Shown here: in pieces, positions 1-8,499 of the stretch | Numbering within the stretch: the stretch's first letter is position 1 | Layout: the number at the start of each line of letters is the position of its first letter | Assembly: GCA_043810515.1 (NCBI GenBank) | Contig: JBDRNZ010000034.1 | Location: 1-38,620, forward strand | DNA from: WJKQ01 sp043810515 | Lineage (GTDB): Bacteria; Patescibacteriota; Gracilibacteria; UBA1369; LOWO2-01-FULL-3 | Direction of reading: 5' to 3' | Length of the DNA: 38,620 nucleotides | Made by a program: the position numbers and the translations under genes | Notes under the pieces: model-generated | Database searches by the model: none | What the model saw: only the letters and a program-made list of their open reading frames with translations | What the model was told of the DNA's origin: nothing

Positions 1-331
1 TTTTCAGAGAGGCGGATGGGAGGTGCGGACTTGGGAGGTTGTCTAGCAAAATTTGGCTGGGCGGATTTGTTGGCAAAAGAAAAATTTAAAAAGAAATTCA
101 AAAAATCCGGAAAAGCCGCGGAAAGGAAAAACAAAAGAAAACTCCCCAAGACGAAAATTTCCGTCAAGTCAAAATTCCCACCAGGAGGCATGAGAAACCG
201 GAAAAAACAAGATCCATGCGAGATCGAAAAAACCGTCAAATCAAAATTTCCAACTTCCCCCTTCTGCCAGGTAAAAGCGGATTTCAACAGAATCGCCAAG
301 ATTTTTTAACGCTTCTTTTTACTTTTTATAT
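1..331. other. unassigned stretch at window edge
   Basis: No convincing gene is seen. A plus-strand frame at 16-309 would give a 97-aa, extremely Lys-rich product with no recognisable domain; the A-rich composition can explain it. Two near-identical 22-bp segments lie at 161-182 and 233-254 (19 of 22 positions equal by eye), 72 bp apart; each contains GTCAAxTCAAAATT. No terminator is evident for the minus-strand nnrD transcript that runs into this stretch. Confidence 0.4.
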
Positions 332-1183
332 TCATATCACATACGGCAGCGCCATCGCGATATCGCTCGCGCTGTAGCAGAAGCCTTTTTTCTTCATCAG
401 ATAGTCGCCGGCTTTTCCGTTAAAATAAGCCGCGCATCTTGCCGCATCAAATCCCTCCATTCCATAAGCAAGAAAAGTCGCGGCCATGCCGGCCAGAACA
501 TCTCCGCTTCCGCCGACTGTCATTCCCGCGTTTCCGGTTTTGTTTAATTCAACAACCCCTTCGTCCGAAGAAATATAATCAACATGCCCTTTCAGCAGAA
601 CATTCACATGAAGATCCATCGCGATTGACCGCAGCAGAATCACGGATTTCGAATCTTCTTTTTTGAAATCAACCTCCCTGTCGACAAGATTTTTAAATTC
701 ATTCGCATGAGGCGTGATGATTATCGGCTGCTGCAAAGGAAATTTTTCGATTTTTTTGAGAACGGAAATAGCATTTGCATCCAGAACTGTCGGAATGGGA
801 AGATTTTTCACGATCTCCGCCACGCCATCCAGGACCTTCTCATTATCACCGAGACCCGGCCCGATAAGAACACTGTCGGCCTTTTTTTTGCCGAATTCGA
901 CAATGGCGGAAGCCTGCCTTTGACTCAAATACTCACCCTGATATTTATTGACAATAAAATCCGGATACATGCTTCTGGTGCATTCAAAATTGCATTCCGG
1001 CACATAAAGATAAACCAGGTCCGCGCCGCCGTACAAAGCCCCGAGCCCCGAAAGTATGGGCGCCCCGTAATAATCTATGCTTCCGCCCACGATAAGAACG
1101 CGTCCGTTCTGCCCTTTGTGCGACAAAGGATCCCTCTGCGGCATCAGCTTCGAAACTACGGATGATTTTATTTCCTTAAGCAT
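332..1183 (-). CDS. nnrD: ADP/ATP-dependent NAD(P)H-hydrate dehydratase
   Basis: This enzyme repairs damaged NADHX/NADPHX (hydrated NAD(P)H) back to NAD(P)H, using a nucleoside phosphate, in the cytoplasm. The 283-aa product is a ribokinase-like fold protein: GRVLIVGGS near residue 27, PTVLDANAIS mid-protein, IIITPHANEF, and the catalytic/anion-hole segment GNAGMTVGGSGDVLAG near residue 222. The usual Thr in GGTGD is Ser here. There is no N-terminal epimerase (NnrE/YjeF_N) domain, so this is the stand-alone dehydratase form. An upstream in-frame start at 1285 would lie inside enolase; ATG at 1183 shares one base with the enolase stop (TAATG), which points to translational coupling and decides the start. 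No Shine-Dalgarno is needed or seen. Co-transcription with enolase is likely. Confidence 0.9.
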   Translation of the reverse strand: MLKEIKSSVVSKLMPQRDPLSHKGQNGRVLIVGGSIDYYGAPILSGLGALYGGADLVYLYVPECNFECTRSMYPDFIVNKYQGEYLSQRQASAIVEFGKKKADSVLIGPGLGDNEKVLDGVAEIVKNLPIPTVLDANAISVLKKIEKFPLQQPIIITPHANEFKNLVDREVDFKKEDSKSVILLRSIAMDLHVNVLLKGHVDYISSDEGVVELNKTGNAGMTVGGSGDVLAGMAATFLAYGMEGFDAARCAAYFNGKAGDYLMKKKGFCYSASDIAMALPYVI

Positions 1184-2484
1184 TATTCTTCTTTTGCTTT
1201 TAATTGGTAAAACGCGCCTTTCCCTGCAAAACGCGCCCTGTCGCCAAGCCTCTCCTCTATTCGCAGCAGCTGGTTGTATTTGCATATTCTGTCCGTGCGT
1301 GAAAGCGATCCGGTCTTGATCTGGCCGGTTTCTTTCGCAACCGCGATATCCGCGATTGTTGTGTCCTCTGTTTCACCGCTTCTGTGCGACACAATCGCGG
1401 TAAAACGTGCGTCTTTCGCAAGGTCGATTGCCGAAAAGGTTTCGCTCAAAGTCCCGATCTGGTTTACTTTTATGAGAATAGAATTGACTGCCCTTTCTTC
1501 AATCGCTTTCTTAAGCCGCTCGACGTTAGTAACAAGCAGGTCGTCCCCGACAATCTGTATGGTTTCGCCAACCTCTTTTGTGAAATTTTTCCATCCTTCC
1601 CAGTCGTCCTCGTCAAAAGGGTCCTCGATTGAAATTATCGGATATTTTCGGAGCAGAACATCGTAATAAGCCATCATTTCGCCGTTCGTAAGTTCCTCGG
1701 GCTTACCTTCCACTTTTATCTTATATTTCCCGCCCGCCTTATCATAAAACTCGCTTGCCGCCACGTCCAGAGCGATTCGCACGTCATCCCACGGCCTGTA
1801 TCCGGCCGCCTCAATCGCTTTCACGATAAGATCCAAAGCGTCTTCATTCCCTTTAAGGTTCGGCGCAAACCCGCCTTCATCGCCGACAGAAGTTGAAAAT
1901 CCCATTTTCTTAAGAATTCCTTTCAAAGTATGAAAAATTTCCGTCCCCATTCGAAGCGCATGCTTAAAATTATCCGCTCCGACCGGCATTATCATAAATT
2001 CCTGAATATCAAGACCGCTGTCCGCGTGCTGTCCGCCATTTATAATATTCATCCCCGGAAGAGGAAGAAGACCGCTCTCCGGATCCAGATATTCATAAAG
2101 ATATTTTCCGCGCTCATTTGCACTCGCCCGTGCCACCGCCATAGAAACGCCCAGAATGGCGTTTGCACCGAGACGACCTTTGTTTTCGCTTCCGTCCAGC
2201 TTAATCATTTTTTTGTCAATGGCCTCCTGATCATCGCTGTCCATTCCGACTATCTCGGGCGCTATGGTCTTCTCAACGTTCAAAACAGCCTTTAAAACAC
2301 CTTTTCCCTGATATCTGGAATCATCCTCATCTCGAAGCTCAACAGCTTCGTGCACCCCGGTAGAAGCCCCACTGGGGACTATAGCCCTCCCAAAGGATTT
2401 TTCAGTTGTCACCTCCACCTCGACAGTCGGATTTCCTCTCGAATCAAGAACCTCCCGAGCATGAATTCTTGTTATTTTTCCCAT
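1183..2484 (-). CDS. eno: enolase (phosphopyruvate hydratase)
   Basis: Enolase interconverts 2-phosphoglycerate and phosphoenolpyruvate in glycolysis. The 433-aa length matches the bacterial family. The N-terminus carries the ITRIHAREVLDSRGNPTVEVEV signature, followed by PSGASTGVHEAVELRD (substrate loop), the metal-ligand segments ALDVAASEFYD, SIEDPFDEDDW and VGDDLLVTN, the catalytic Lys in LIKVNQIGTLSETF and the C-terminal SHRSGETED loop. All expected catalytic segments are present. The ATG at 2484 gives the canonical N-terminus; no Shine-Dalgarno lies upstream (A/T-rich leader). It is the first gene of a two-gene unit with nnrD and is divergent from the MBL-fold gene. Confidence 0.98.
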   Translation of the reverse strand: MGKITRIHAREVLDSRGNPTVEVEVTTEKSFGRAIVPSGASTGVHEAVELRDEDDSRYQGKGVLKAVLNVEKTIAPEIVGMDSDDQEAIDKKMIKLDGSENKGRLGANAILGVSMAVARASANERGKYLYEYLDPESGLLPLPGMNIINGGQHADSGLDIQEFMIMPVGADNFKHALRMGTEIFHTLKGILKKMGFSTSVGDEGGFAPNLKGNEDALDLIVKAIEAAGYRPWDDVRIALDVAASEFYDKAGGKYKIKVEGKPEELTNGEMMAYYDVLLRKYPIISIEDPFDEDDWEGWKNFTKEVGETIQIVGDDLLVTNVERLKKAIEERAVNSILIKVNQIGTLSETFSAIDLAKDARFTAIVSHRSGETEDTTIADIAVAKETGQIKTGSLSRTDRICKYNQLLRIEERLGDRARFAGKGAFYQLKAKEE

Positions 2485-2509
2485 AAAAAACGATTAAATT
2501 TCGTGTAAA

Positions 2510-2538
2510 ATACTAGCAAATGCATTCCCTCCCGTCCA
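2510..2538 (-). promoter_or_regulatory. candidate enolase promoter
   Basis: On the minus strand TGGACG, a 17-bp spacer and TAGTAT (each 4 of 6 to the sigma70 consensus) would give a leader of about 20 nt before the enolase ATG. This is a sequence match only. Confidence 0.35.
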
Positions 2539-2614
2539 GCATCTTGATAAACCTGGCCGATTCTAGTATGCTTCCACCGCAAAATATTTATATACAAAAT
2601 ATTCACAGAAAATT

Positions 2615-3214
2615 ATGGAAATAAAATGGCATGGAAAAACCTGTTTTGAAGTTAAGGACAGAGACCGCGTGGTCGTGATAAATCCGCCCAAAGGTATCAA
2701 AATATCCGGCACGGTTGTCCTGAAAAGCAACCCCGGGGAATCGGGAGAAGTGCAGGGTGCGGTGAAGATTTTTGACTTGCCCGGCGAATACGAGATCAAA
2801 GACATACCGATAATGGGTTTTAATGCATGGACAAAAGCAAGGTCAAAAGAGGAGAAGGAAGGAAAAGGAGCCAGTACGGTTATATTTTATTTTGAGATTG
2901 GCGATGTTAAGTTTTGTCATCTGGGGGATCTGGGACACGCCTTGATGGATGACACGGTGAAAGAAATAGAGGATGTGGATGTGCTTATGATGAACATGGG
3001 AAGCGACAGCAATCTGGATTCAAAAAAAACAATGGAGGTTATAGAATCCCTTGAGCCAAGAGTGGTTATTCCGATGGGGGAAGGAGACTTTAAATCAGCC
3101 CTAAAAGATCTCGGAGCTGATAAAATCGAACCTGTAAACAGCTATGTCATAAAGTCCAGATCAGAGCTTCCGGAGGACAAAAGGCTGTACGTACTCCTAA
3201 ACAAGACCCCGTAG
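2615..3214 (+). CDS. degenerate metallo-beta-lactamase-fold protein
   Basis: The 199-aa product follows the COG2220 (UPF0173/YtkL-like) MBL layout: a WHGKTCFEV start, PGEYEIKDI mid-protein, CHLGDLGH at about residues 101-108, and VIPMGEGD at about 151-158. In active relatives the second strand is followed by an HxHxDH zinc motif, and the last motif is PMHY. Here the HxHxDH position reads LKSNPGES (about 36-43) and PMHY has become PMGE, so most metal ligands are gone. It is probably a non-catalytic (pseudoenzyme) or altered-metal member; its role is unknown. Its stop codon lies inside the downstream tRNA-Arg gene, so the two are almost certainly on one transcript with miaB. Confidence 0.75.
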   Translation: MEIKWHGKTCFEVKDRDRVVVINPPKGIKISGTVVLKSNPGESGEVQGAVKIFDLPGEYEIKDIPIMGFNAWTKARSKEEKEGKGASTVIFYFEIGDVKFCHLGDLGHALMDDTVKEIEDVDVLMMNMGSDSNLDSKKTMEVIESLEPRVVIPMGEGDFKSALKDLGADKIEPVNSYVIKSRSELPEDKRLYVLLNKTP

Positions 3215-3279
3215 TTCAATGGATAGAACGGAGGTTTCCTAAACCTTAAATGCAGGTTCAATTCCCGCCGGGGTCACCA
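3205..3279 (+). tRNA. tRNA-Arg (anticodon CCT)
   Basis: A complete cloverleaf: acceptor GACCCCG pairs with CGGGGTC, D stem GTTC/GAAC, anticodon stem GAGGT/ACCTT around loop TTCCTAA (anticodon CCT, reading AGG), T arm GCAGG-TTCAATT-CCCGC with one A-C mismatch, discriminator A and an encoded CCA. The first 10 bases overlap the 3' end of the MBL-fold gene, whose TAG stop uses tRNA positions 8-10. The miaB ATG follows 12 nt after the CCA. Confidence 0.95.
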
Positions 3280-3291
3280 TTAAGTTTGTCC

Positions 3292-4677
3292 ATGCCAAAA
3301 TACCTGATCCATACATTCGGCTGCCAGATGAATTATTCCGATACGGAAAGAATGGAAACATATCTGGAGGCGCTTGGGTATAAGAAGGCCGCAAGCCAGT
3401 CCGGGGCGGATCTTATACTTTTCAATACCTGCAGTATTCGCCAGAAAGCGGAGGATAAAGCCCTTGGACACATGCGCGCAGTATCGGCTCTGCGCCGCGC
3501 CCGCCCAAAACTTATTATTGTAATGACGGGCTGTATGGTCAGAAAATCAAGCTCAAGATATTCGCCCGAAAGAGACAAGCTCTTTTCAAGAGTTCGGGAA
3601 ATCGACATTGCCCTGAAAACGGACGAATTACCGGCGCTTGCGTCCCTTATTCGCGAGATAAATCCCAAAATTAAAATTCCAAAAATCAAAGAGGAAAATA
3701 TTGAAGATTATTTCCGCATATCTCCGGCATATAACACTCTCAAATCCGGCACACAGGCATTTATCGCCATCTCAAACGGCTGCGATAAATTCTGCACATA
3801 CTGCATTGTCCCATACGCCCGCGGCCGCGAAAAAAGCAGAAATCCAAAGGATATATTTGAAGAAGCGAAAGGGCTTGTTGAAAAAGGATACAAAGAAATA
3901 ACCCTAATAGGCCAGACTGTAAATTCGTACGGAAAAAGCGACTACGACAAAAAAAATAAAACTTTTGCCAATCCGAAAAGTAAAGATCCGTTCGTTGTCC
4001 TGCTGAAAAAACTCGATTCTCTGCATAAAAAGGGCCTCGAGCGCGTACGCTTCATGTCTCCACATCCATCATCAATGACAGACGAACTGATAGATGCGAT
4101 GGGAACCTTAAAAACCCAAATGCCCTATCTGCACCTTCCCGTACAGTCCGGCGACAACGCCGTGCTTAAACGAATGAACAGGTCTTACACCGTGGCGCAG
4201 TACAAAGCCCTCATTCGCCGCCTCCGCACCAGAATCCCCGATATTTCCATCACAACGGATATAATTGTCGGATTTTGCGGCGAAACCGAAAAAGAATTTA
4301 AAAACACGTACGATTTTTTCAAAGAAATGCAGTTTGAACACGCATATATAGCTCAGTACTCGCAGCGGAAAGGCACAGTAGCAAGCCGTTTTATGAAAGA
4401 CGACATTCAGCGTAAAATCAAAACAAAAAGATGGAACAAGCTGAATGATCTTTTGAAACGCACTGCCAAAAAAACTTTAAAAAGATTCATCGGTAAGACT
4501 GTAAAAGTCCTTGTCGAGGAACAATCCGGCCGCATTTGCCTTGGCAGAAGCGAACATTTTAAAACCGTCCAGTTCGTTTCAAATCACTCGCTCCACGGAA
4601 AAATTGTTCCGGTTCGCGTCACGGGCTCCAAAGAATGGATCCTTGAAGGCGATCTGATCAGCGTTGGGTCGCGCTAA
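3292..4677 (+). CDS. miaB: tRNA-2-methylthio-N6-dimethylallyladenosine synthase
   Basis: MiaB is a radical-SAM methylthiotransferase that adds the 2-methylthio group to i6A37 in tRNAs reading UNN codons. The 461-aa product has the N-terminal UPF0004 domain (HTFGCQMNYSDTERM and later CSIRQKAEDKALG and TGCMVRKSS, giving the three Cys of the auxiliary cluster), the radical-SAM motif GCDKFCTYCIVPYARGREKSR (CxxxCxxC) near residue 162, PHPSSMTDELIDAM, HLPVQSGDNAVLKRMNR, and a C-terminal TRAM-like region. An in-frame start at 3250 would lie inside the tRNA; ATG 3292 (MPKYLIHTFGCQMN) fits the family. No Shine-Dalgarno is present between the tRNA and the ATG. The stop overlaps the convergent alaS stop by 4 bp. 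Confidence 0.95.
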   Translation: MPKYLIHTFGCQMNYSDTERMETYLEALGYKKAASQSGADLILFNTCSIRQKAEDKALGHMRAVSALRRARPKLIIVMTGCMVRKSSSRYSPERDKLFSRVREIDIALKTDELPALASLIREINPKIKIPKIKEENIEDYFRISPAYNTLKSGTQAFIAISNGCDKFCTYCIVPYARGREKSRNPKDIFEEAKGLVEKGYKEITLIGQTVNSYGKSDYDKKNKTFANPKSKDPFVVLLKKLDSLHKKGLERVRFMSPHPSSMTDELIDAMGTLKTQMPYLHLPVQSGDNAVLKRMNRSYTVAQYKALIRRLRTRIPDISITTDIIVGFCGETEKEFKNTYDFFKEMQFEHAYIAQYSQRKGTVASRFMKDDIQRKIKTKRWNKLNDLLKRTAKKTLKRFIGKTVKVLVEEQSGRICLGRSEHFKTVQFVSNHSLHGKIVPVRVTGSKEWILEGDLISVGSR

Positions 4678-6518
4678 TCTTCCAAAACCGCTTTTATCCT
4701 CCTGATACCGTTTGAGGAGCTTTCTTCTTTTATTATTTTGAAATGTCCGAGTTCTGAGGTATTTGACGTGTGAGGCCCGCCGCAGATTTCCGTACTGAAA
4801 ATATTGCCCGTTTCTCTGTCGCCGATGGTGTAGACTTTTACTTTTTCGCCGTATTTTGATTCAAAAAGACCGATAGCGCCGAGCTTTTTCGCCTCTTCTA
4901 CGGTCATTTCCTCGCACTTCACGGGAAGGGCTTTTTTAATCTGTTCATTGACGATTTTTTCAACCTCGGCCTTTTGTTCGTCTGTCATTTTTTCAGAATG
5001 GCTGAAGTCGAAACGAAGACGCTCCGCGGTTATATTTGAGCCTTTTTGTTCAACATGATCACCCAGAACTTTACGCAAAGCCTGATGCAGCATATGCGTG
5101 GCCGTATGAAGCCTTGAAACCGCCTCGCTATGATCCGCCAGTCCTCCGGCGAATTTTTTTTCAGCACCGGCACGGGAAAGCTTCTGATGTTTTTCATAAA
5201 ACGTATTGAATTTTTCCATAATAAAATTTCTGTCTTTTTCTCCATCAATAACCCACCCTTCGCTGGCCAGCTCCTCGATAGTCATTTCGACCGGAAATCC
5301 GTAAGTCGCGAACATTTCAAAAAAGAAATTTTCATCAAACGCATGAACTCCCTCGGCACGCTTATCCTCAAGCCTCTTCATTTCTTTTCTCAAAACAAGA
5401 ATTCCTTTGTTCAAGGTCTTACCGAAAGCCTCCTCCTCGACGGTTATTTCTTTGAAAATCCTATCCTGATTTTCAACAAGTTCCACATATGCCTCTCCGT
5501 AATCTTTAACAAAAATACCGGCCAATTTTCTGGCAAAGTCGGTTTCTATACCCATTTTGCGGCCATGACGGATAGCCCGTCTGATAAGCCGCCTTAAGAT
5601 ATAGCCCTGATCCGTATTCGAAGGTGTTATCCCGGATGAATCACCCAAAATAAACGTAGCCGCTCTTAAATGATCCGCAATAATCCTCTCGGATTCAGCC
5701 CGGCTCGCATCCGGCTCGCTATATCCGCCAAGCAGACGAATTTCATTTATAGCTTCGCTGAAAAGTTCTGTTTCAAAAGGCGAAACGGCCTCGTTCAAAA
5801 TCGCAAAAACTCTTTCGAAACCCATTCCGGTATCAACATTTTTCTGCTTCAGAAGCTCAAAACTGCCATCTTCCTTTTTGTTATATTGCATAAATACATC
5901 ATTCCAGATTTCAACCCATTTTTTATCGTCGGGATCAAATTTAGCCGGAGCATCGCCACTTCCTGTCCAGTAAAACATCTCGGTATCCGGTCCGCACGGT
6001 CCGGAATTTCCGGCCGGCCCCCACCAGTTGTCTTTTTTTGGAAGAAAAGCGATTCTTTCGTCGGGAATTCCAAGACTTCTCCATATTCCAGCAGATTCGT
6101 CATCTTTAGGCGAATCATTGTCGCCGGAAAAACATGAAACTGCAAGATTCGAAACGCTTAAGCCCAGTCCGCCATCTTTCCGGTTCCGAGTAAGGAATTC
6201 ATAACTCATTTTAATAGCTCCCTCCTTGAAATAATCTCCCAGCGACCAGTTGCCGAGCATTTCAAAAAAAGTAAGATGACTTAAATCGCCGACTTCGTCG
6301 ATATCATCGGTGCGTATGCATTTCTGAACATCAACAAGTCTTTTTCCGGAAGGATGCGATTCGCCCATCAAAAAGGGCACAAGCGGATGCATGCCCGCGG
6401 TTGTAAAAAGAACGGTTGAGTCATTTTCGGGAATGAGGGAAGAACCCTTTATTTCCGCATGTTCATGATTTTTTGCAAAAAAATCTATGTATAGCCGCCG
6501 CAATTCCTGTGCTTTCAT
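4674..6518 (-). CDS. alaS: alanine-tRNA ligase, short form
   Basis: It charges tRNA-Ala and should hydrolyse mischarged Ser/Gly-tRNA-Ala. The 614-aa product contains the class II catalytic domain (FTTAGMHPLVPFLMG, DVQKCIRTDDIDEVGDLSHLTFFEMLGNWSLGDYFKE, SGPCGPDTEMFYW), the helical tRNA-binding region (ITPSNTDQGYILRRLIRRAIRHG) and the editing domain with HTATHMLH (about residue 470) and CGGPHTSNTSELG near the end. It stops right after the editing domain. The C-Ala oligomerisation/tRNA-elbow domain, about 200-250 residues in ordinary 870-aa enzymes, is absent with no sign of a frameshift. The editing motif is CGGPH rather than the common CGGTH. Start ATG 6518 gives the usual N-terminus; a good promoter lies 24 nt upstream. 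Confidence 0.95.
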   Translation of the reverse strand: MKAQELRRLYIDFFAKNHEHAEIKGSSLIPENDSTVLFTTAGMHPLVPFLMGESHPSGKRLVDVQKCIRTDDIDEVGDLSHLTFFEMLGNWSLGDYFKEGAIKMSYEFLTRNRKDGGLGLSVSNLAVSCFSGDNDSPKDDESAGIWRSLGIPDERIAFLPKKDNWWGPAGNSGPCGPDTEMFYWTGSGDAPAKFDPDDKKWVEIWNDVFMQYNKKEDGSFELLKQKNVDTGMGFERVFAILNEAVSPFETELFSEAINEIRLLGGYSEPDASRAESERIIADHLRAATFILGDSSGITPSNTDQGYILRRLIRRAIRHGRKMGIETDFARKLAGIFVKDYGEAYVELVENQDRIFKEITVEEEAFGKTLNKGILVLRKEMKRLEDKRAEGVHAFDENFFFEMFATYGFPVEMTIEELASEGWVIDGEKDRNFIMEKFNTFYEKHQKLSRAGAEKKFAGGLADHSEAVSRLHTATHMLHQALRKVLGDHVEQKGSNITAERLRFDFSHSEKMTDEQKAEVEKIVNEQIKKALPVKCEEMTVEEAKKLGAIGLFESKYGEKVKVYTIGDRETGNIFSTEICGGPHTSNTSELGHFKIIKEESSSNGIRRIKAVLED

Positions 6519-6541
6519 ATATTTAGGTTTTAAGCGCGTTC

Positions 6542-6570
6542 ATTCTACGAAAAAACACTTTAACTTACAA
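6542..6570 (-). promoter_or_regulatory. candidate alaS promoter
   Basis: On the minus strand TTGTAA, a 17-bp spacer and TAGAAT form a strong sigma70-type match. The predicted start lies about 17 nt before the alaS ATG. It sits back to back with the candidate promoter of the DUF3352 gene. Confidence 0.5.
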
Positions 6571-6577
6571 GTAATGT

Positions 6578-6606
6578 GTGACATATTTGTTTGTGAACCA
6601 TAAAAA
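6578..6606 (+). promoter_or_regulatory. candidate promoter of the DUF3352/DUF4012 unit
   Basis: GTGACA, a 17-bp spacer and TAAAAA on the plus strand. The -10 ends 8 nt before ATG 6615, so the transcript would have almost no leader. The -10 is weak. Confidence 0.35.
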
Positions 6607-6614
6607 TTTTGTGT

Positions 6615-8498
6615 ATGGGAAAAAAATCGAATGCAAAAAAACTTTACAGGGAACTGATCAAGGAAAACGAAAACGAAAAAAGCAAAAGTCTGCTTAAAAA
6701 GCTTAGAGTAAAAAAATCCAAAAAAGAACTTAAGAAAGAATTAAAAGCCCGCACAAAACATCCTGCAAAAGCCAAAAAGTCAGTTTCCAAACGCACGTCG
6801 CAGCCGCCTGCTCCGAAGCCTGTCACAAAACCAAAAAAGAAAAAATTGAACCTTAAGTTTTCGCCGAAATCATTTTTTGGCGGTGCGCTTGCCATAATAA
6901 TGCTGGCCATTCTTGCGTCAGTGGGATACTTGATTTTTTTGAGAGCGTTTAGGCCGCAGCCAATTGCCAAATTTCTACCTGCCGACAACACCGTTGCTTT
7001 TGTGGAAATTTTAAGCGATTTAAACCATCATCAGCTTACAAAGTCGTTCAGTCTCCTGGAAAATTCGCCAAAATATTCGAAAAATAAGCTTATGATTTAT
7101 GTCGAAAATAAGTTCTCACTGAATTTTTCAACTGATCTTGAGCCGTGGCTTGGACGTGAGGTGGGAGCGGCCATCATAAAATCGCAGAGGGATGACGGAG
7201 CGATGAAGACAGTGTATTTCGCAGAAGTTTCCAGCGAAAAAAACATGAAAAATTTTATAAAAAGCAAAGCTTTGGAAACGCAGTACTTGGACAGCACGAT
7301 CTACGTTATTCCCGAAGGAGGGGCTTTTGTAAAAATAAATGACTATCTTTTTTACGCCGCGAATCAGCAGACGGTAGAGGAAATAGTTGATTTTCAGCGG
7401 TCCGGAAAAAGTCTGTATCACACCGAAGCCTACGCGAATATCGCTGACAATATGCCGGTCAGCAGAGCCGCTTTTATTTATGTGAATTATAAACGGATAG
7501 ATGGGAATTTTTTGAACAGTTATCCGCAGCTCGGAGAAAAACTGGCATCGTCGCAATTAATACAGCCCGTTATAAAAATGTTCGACTCTGAAGGAATGGC
7601 TATAGTTGCAATGGACGATAAATTTGCGATTCAGAGTTTTATGAATTTTTCCGCGCAATCCTCTCAGCCGTCACATTCCGCGGAAGAAAGCAAATTTGAA
7701 TTTTTAAAACCCTCCTACACCGCCTCTCTCGCGAATTTTGTTTCGGATTCGGCACTGGCTTTTTGGGGCGGAAAGGATTTGGAAAATCAGCTGAAAAGTC
7801 TGGTAAACGCGCTTGGTGGAGAAACATTATCCGCGCTGATAAATAGTTACACGCAAAAATATTTTGGACCGGAAATAAGTCTCTCCGCCGACATTCTGCC
7901 GCTTTTCGGCAAAGAATACGCTCTTGCCATAGAGCAAAACGAAGGACAGGCGGTTTATAAAATCATGGTCGAGATCCAGGATTCAGGTTCGGCCTCCGAT
8001 ATTATAGGCCGGCTCGCGGATAAATTTATGGAAACAAGCGCGGTATTTGAACCAAAAACTGTTGATCACGTACTGCCCGACGGAACCCCCTCAAAAGAGA
8101 TCATCGCCGTGCCCGAGGAAGCTCTGAAACAGGACACGGAATATAAGGGAAATACCGTCCACGAAATTAAAATAGACGGAAAAGATTGGGGAATATATTA
8201 CACAATACTGGATTCCGTTGCGGTCATCTCAACCAATTTAAGCGGAATAACATCAGCGATAGATACGGCTTCAGGTAAACTGCCAAGCCTGGCGTCATCA
8301 AAAACTTATGCGGACATTATAAAACCGGTGCTCGGAAGCTCGGACGAGGTGTCGTATTTTAATATTGAAAAATTATTGCCGATACTATTCAAACCGGACC
8401 AGATTCCGGCATTCCTAAAACCAATATCCGAAATAAGCACCGGGAAAAATTATTTTAACTCAGGGATTATCACTATCAATTATTTGCGCATCAAATAA
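6615..8498 (+). CDS. DUF3352-like membrane-anchored protein
   Basis: The 627-aa product begins with about 80 very Lys/Arg-rich residues, probably cytosolic. One membrane helix follows near residues 88-108 (FFGGALAIIMLAILASVGYLIFL), then a long extracytoplasmic domain starting QPIAKFLPADNTVAFVEI, which resembles the DUF3352 opening (bulky-residue-rich PADT-type start). Features such as LEPWLGREVGAAI, LPLFGKEYALAIEQN and the closing SGIITINYLRIK fit that family. Its function is unknown; these proteins are thought to sit at the cell surface. TTG 6609 is an alternative start two codons upstream, but ATG 6615 is preferred. The gene ends 1 bp before the DUF4012 gene, so the two form an operon. Confidence 0.65.
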   Translation: MGKKSNAKKLYRELIKENENEKSKSLLKKLRVKKSKKELKKELKARTKHPAKAKKSVSKRTSQPPAPKPVTKPKKKKLNLKFSPKSFFGGALAIIMLAILASVGYLIFLRAFRPQPIAKFLPADNTVAFVEILSDLNHHQLTKSFSLLENSPKYSKNKLMIYVENKFSLNFSTDLEPWLGREVGAAIIKSQRDDGAMKTVYFAEVSSEKNMKNFIKSKALETQYLDSTIYVIPEGGAFVKINDYLFYAANQQTVEEIVDFQRSGKSLYHTEAYANIADNMPVSRAAFIYVNYKRIDGNFLNSYPQLGEKLASSQLIQPVIKMFDSEGMAIVAMDDKFAIQSFMNFSAQSSQPSHSAEESKFEFLKPSYTASLANFVSDSALAFWGGKDLENQLKSLVNALGGETLSALINSYTQKYFGPEISLSADILPLFGKEYALAIEQNEGQAVYKIMVEIQDSGSASDIIGRLADKFMETSAVFEPKTVDHVLPDGTPSKEIIAVPEEALKQDTEYKGNTVHEIKIDGKDWGIYYTILDSVAVISTNLSGITSAIDTASGKLPSLASSKTYADIIKPVLGSSDEVSYFNIEKLLPILFKPDQIPAFLKPISEISTGKNYFNSGIITINYLRIK

Positions 8499-8499
8499 A

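Noticed and set aside
16..309. 97-aa plus-strand ORF
   Set aside because: Extremely Lys-rich, A-rich composition, no domain, no promoter or ribosome-binding site; kept only as an unassigned stretch.
1184..1285. Longer N-terminus for nnrD
   Set aside because: The added 34 residues lie wholly inside the enolase gene; ATG 1183 with TAATG coupling fits the family start.
3250..3291. Longer N-terminus for miaB
   Set aside because: It would start inside the tRNA-Arg gene; the family start is MPKYLIHTFGCQMN at 3292.
4674..6518. alaS truncated by a frameshift
   Set aside because: The neighbouring bases downstream of its stop encode miaB on the other strand up to the last codon, leaving no room for a lost C-Ala domain.
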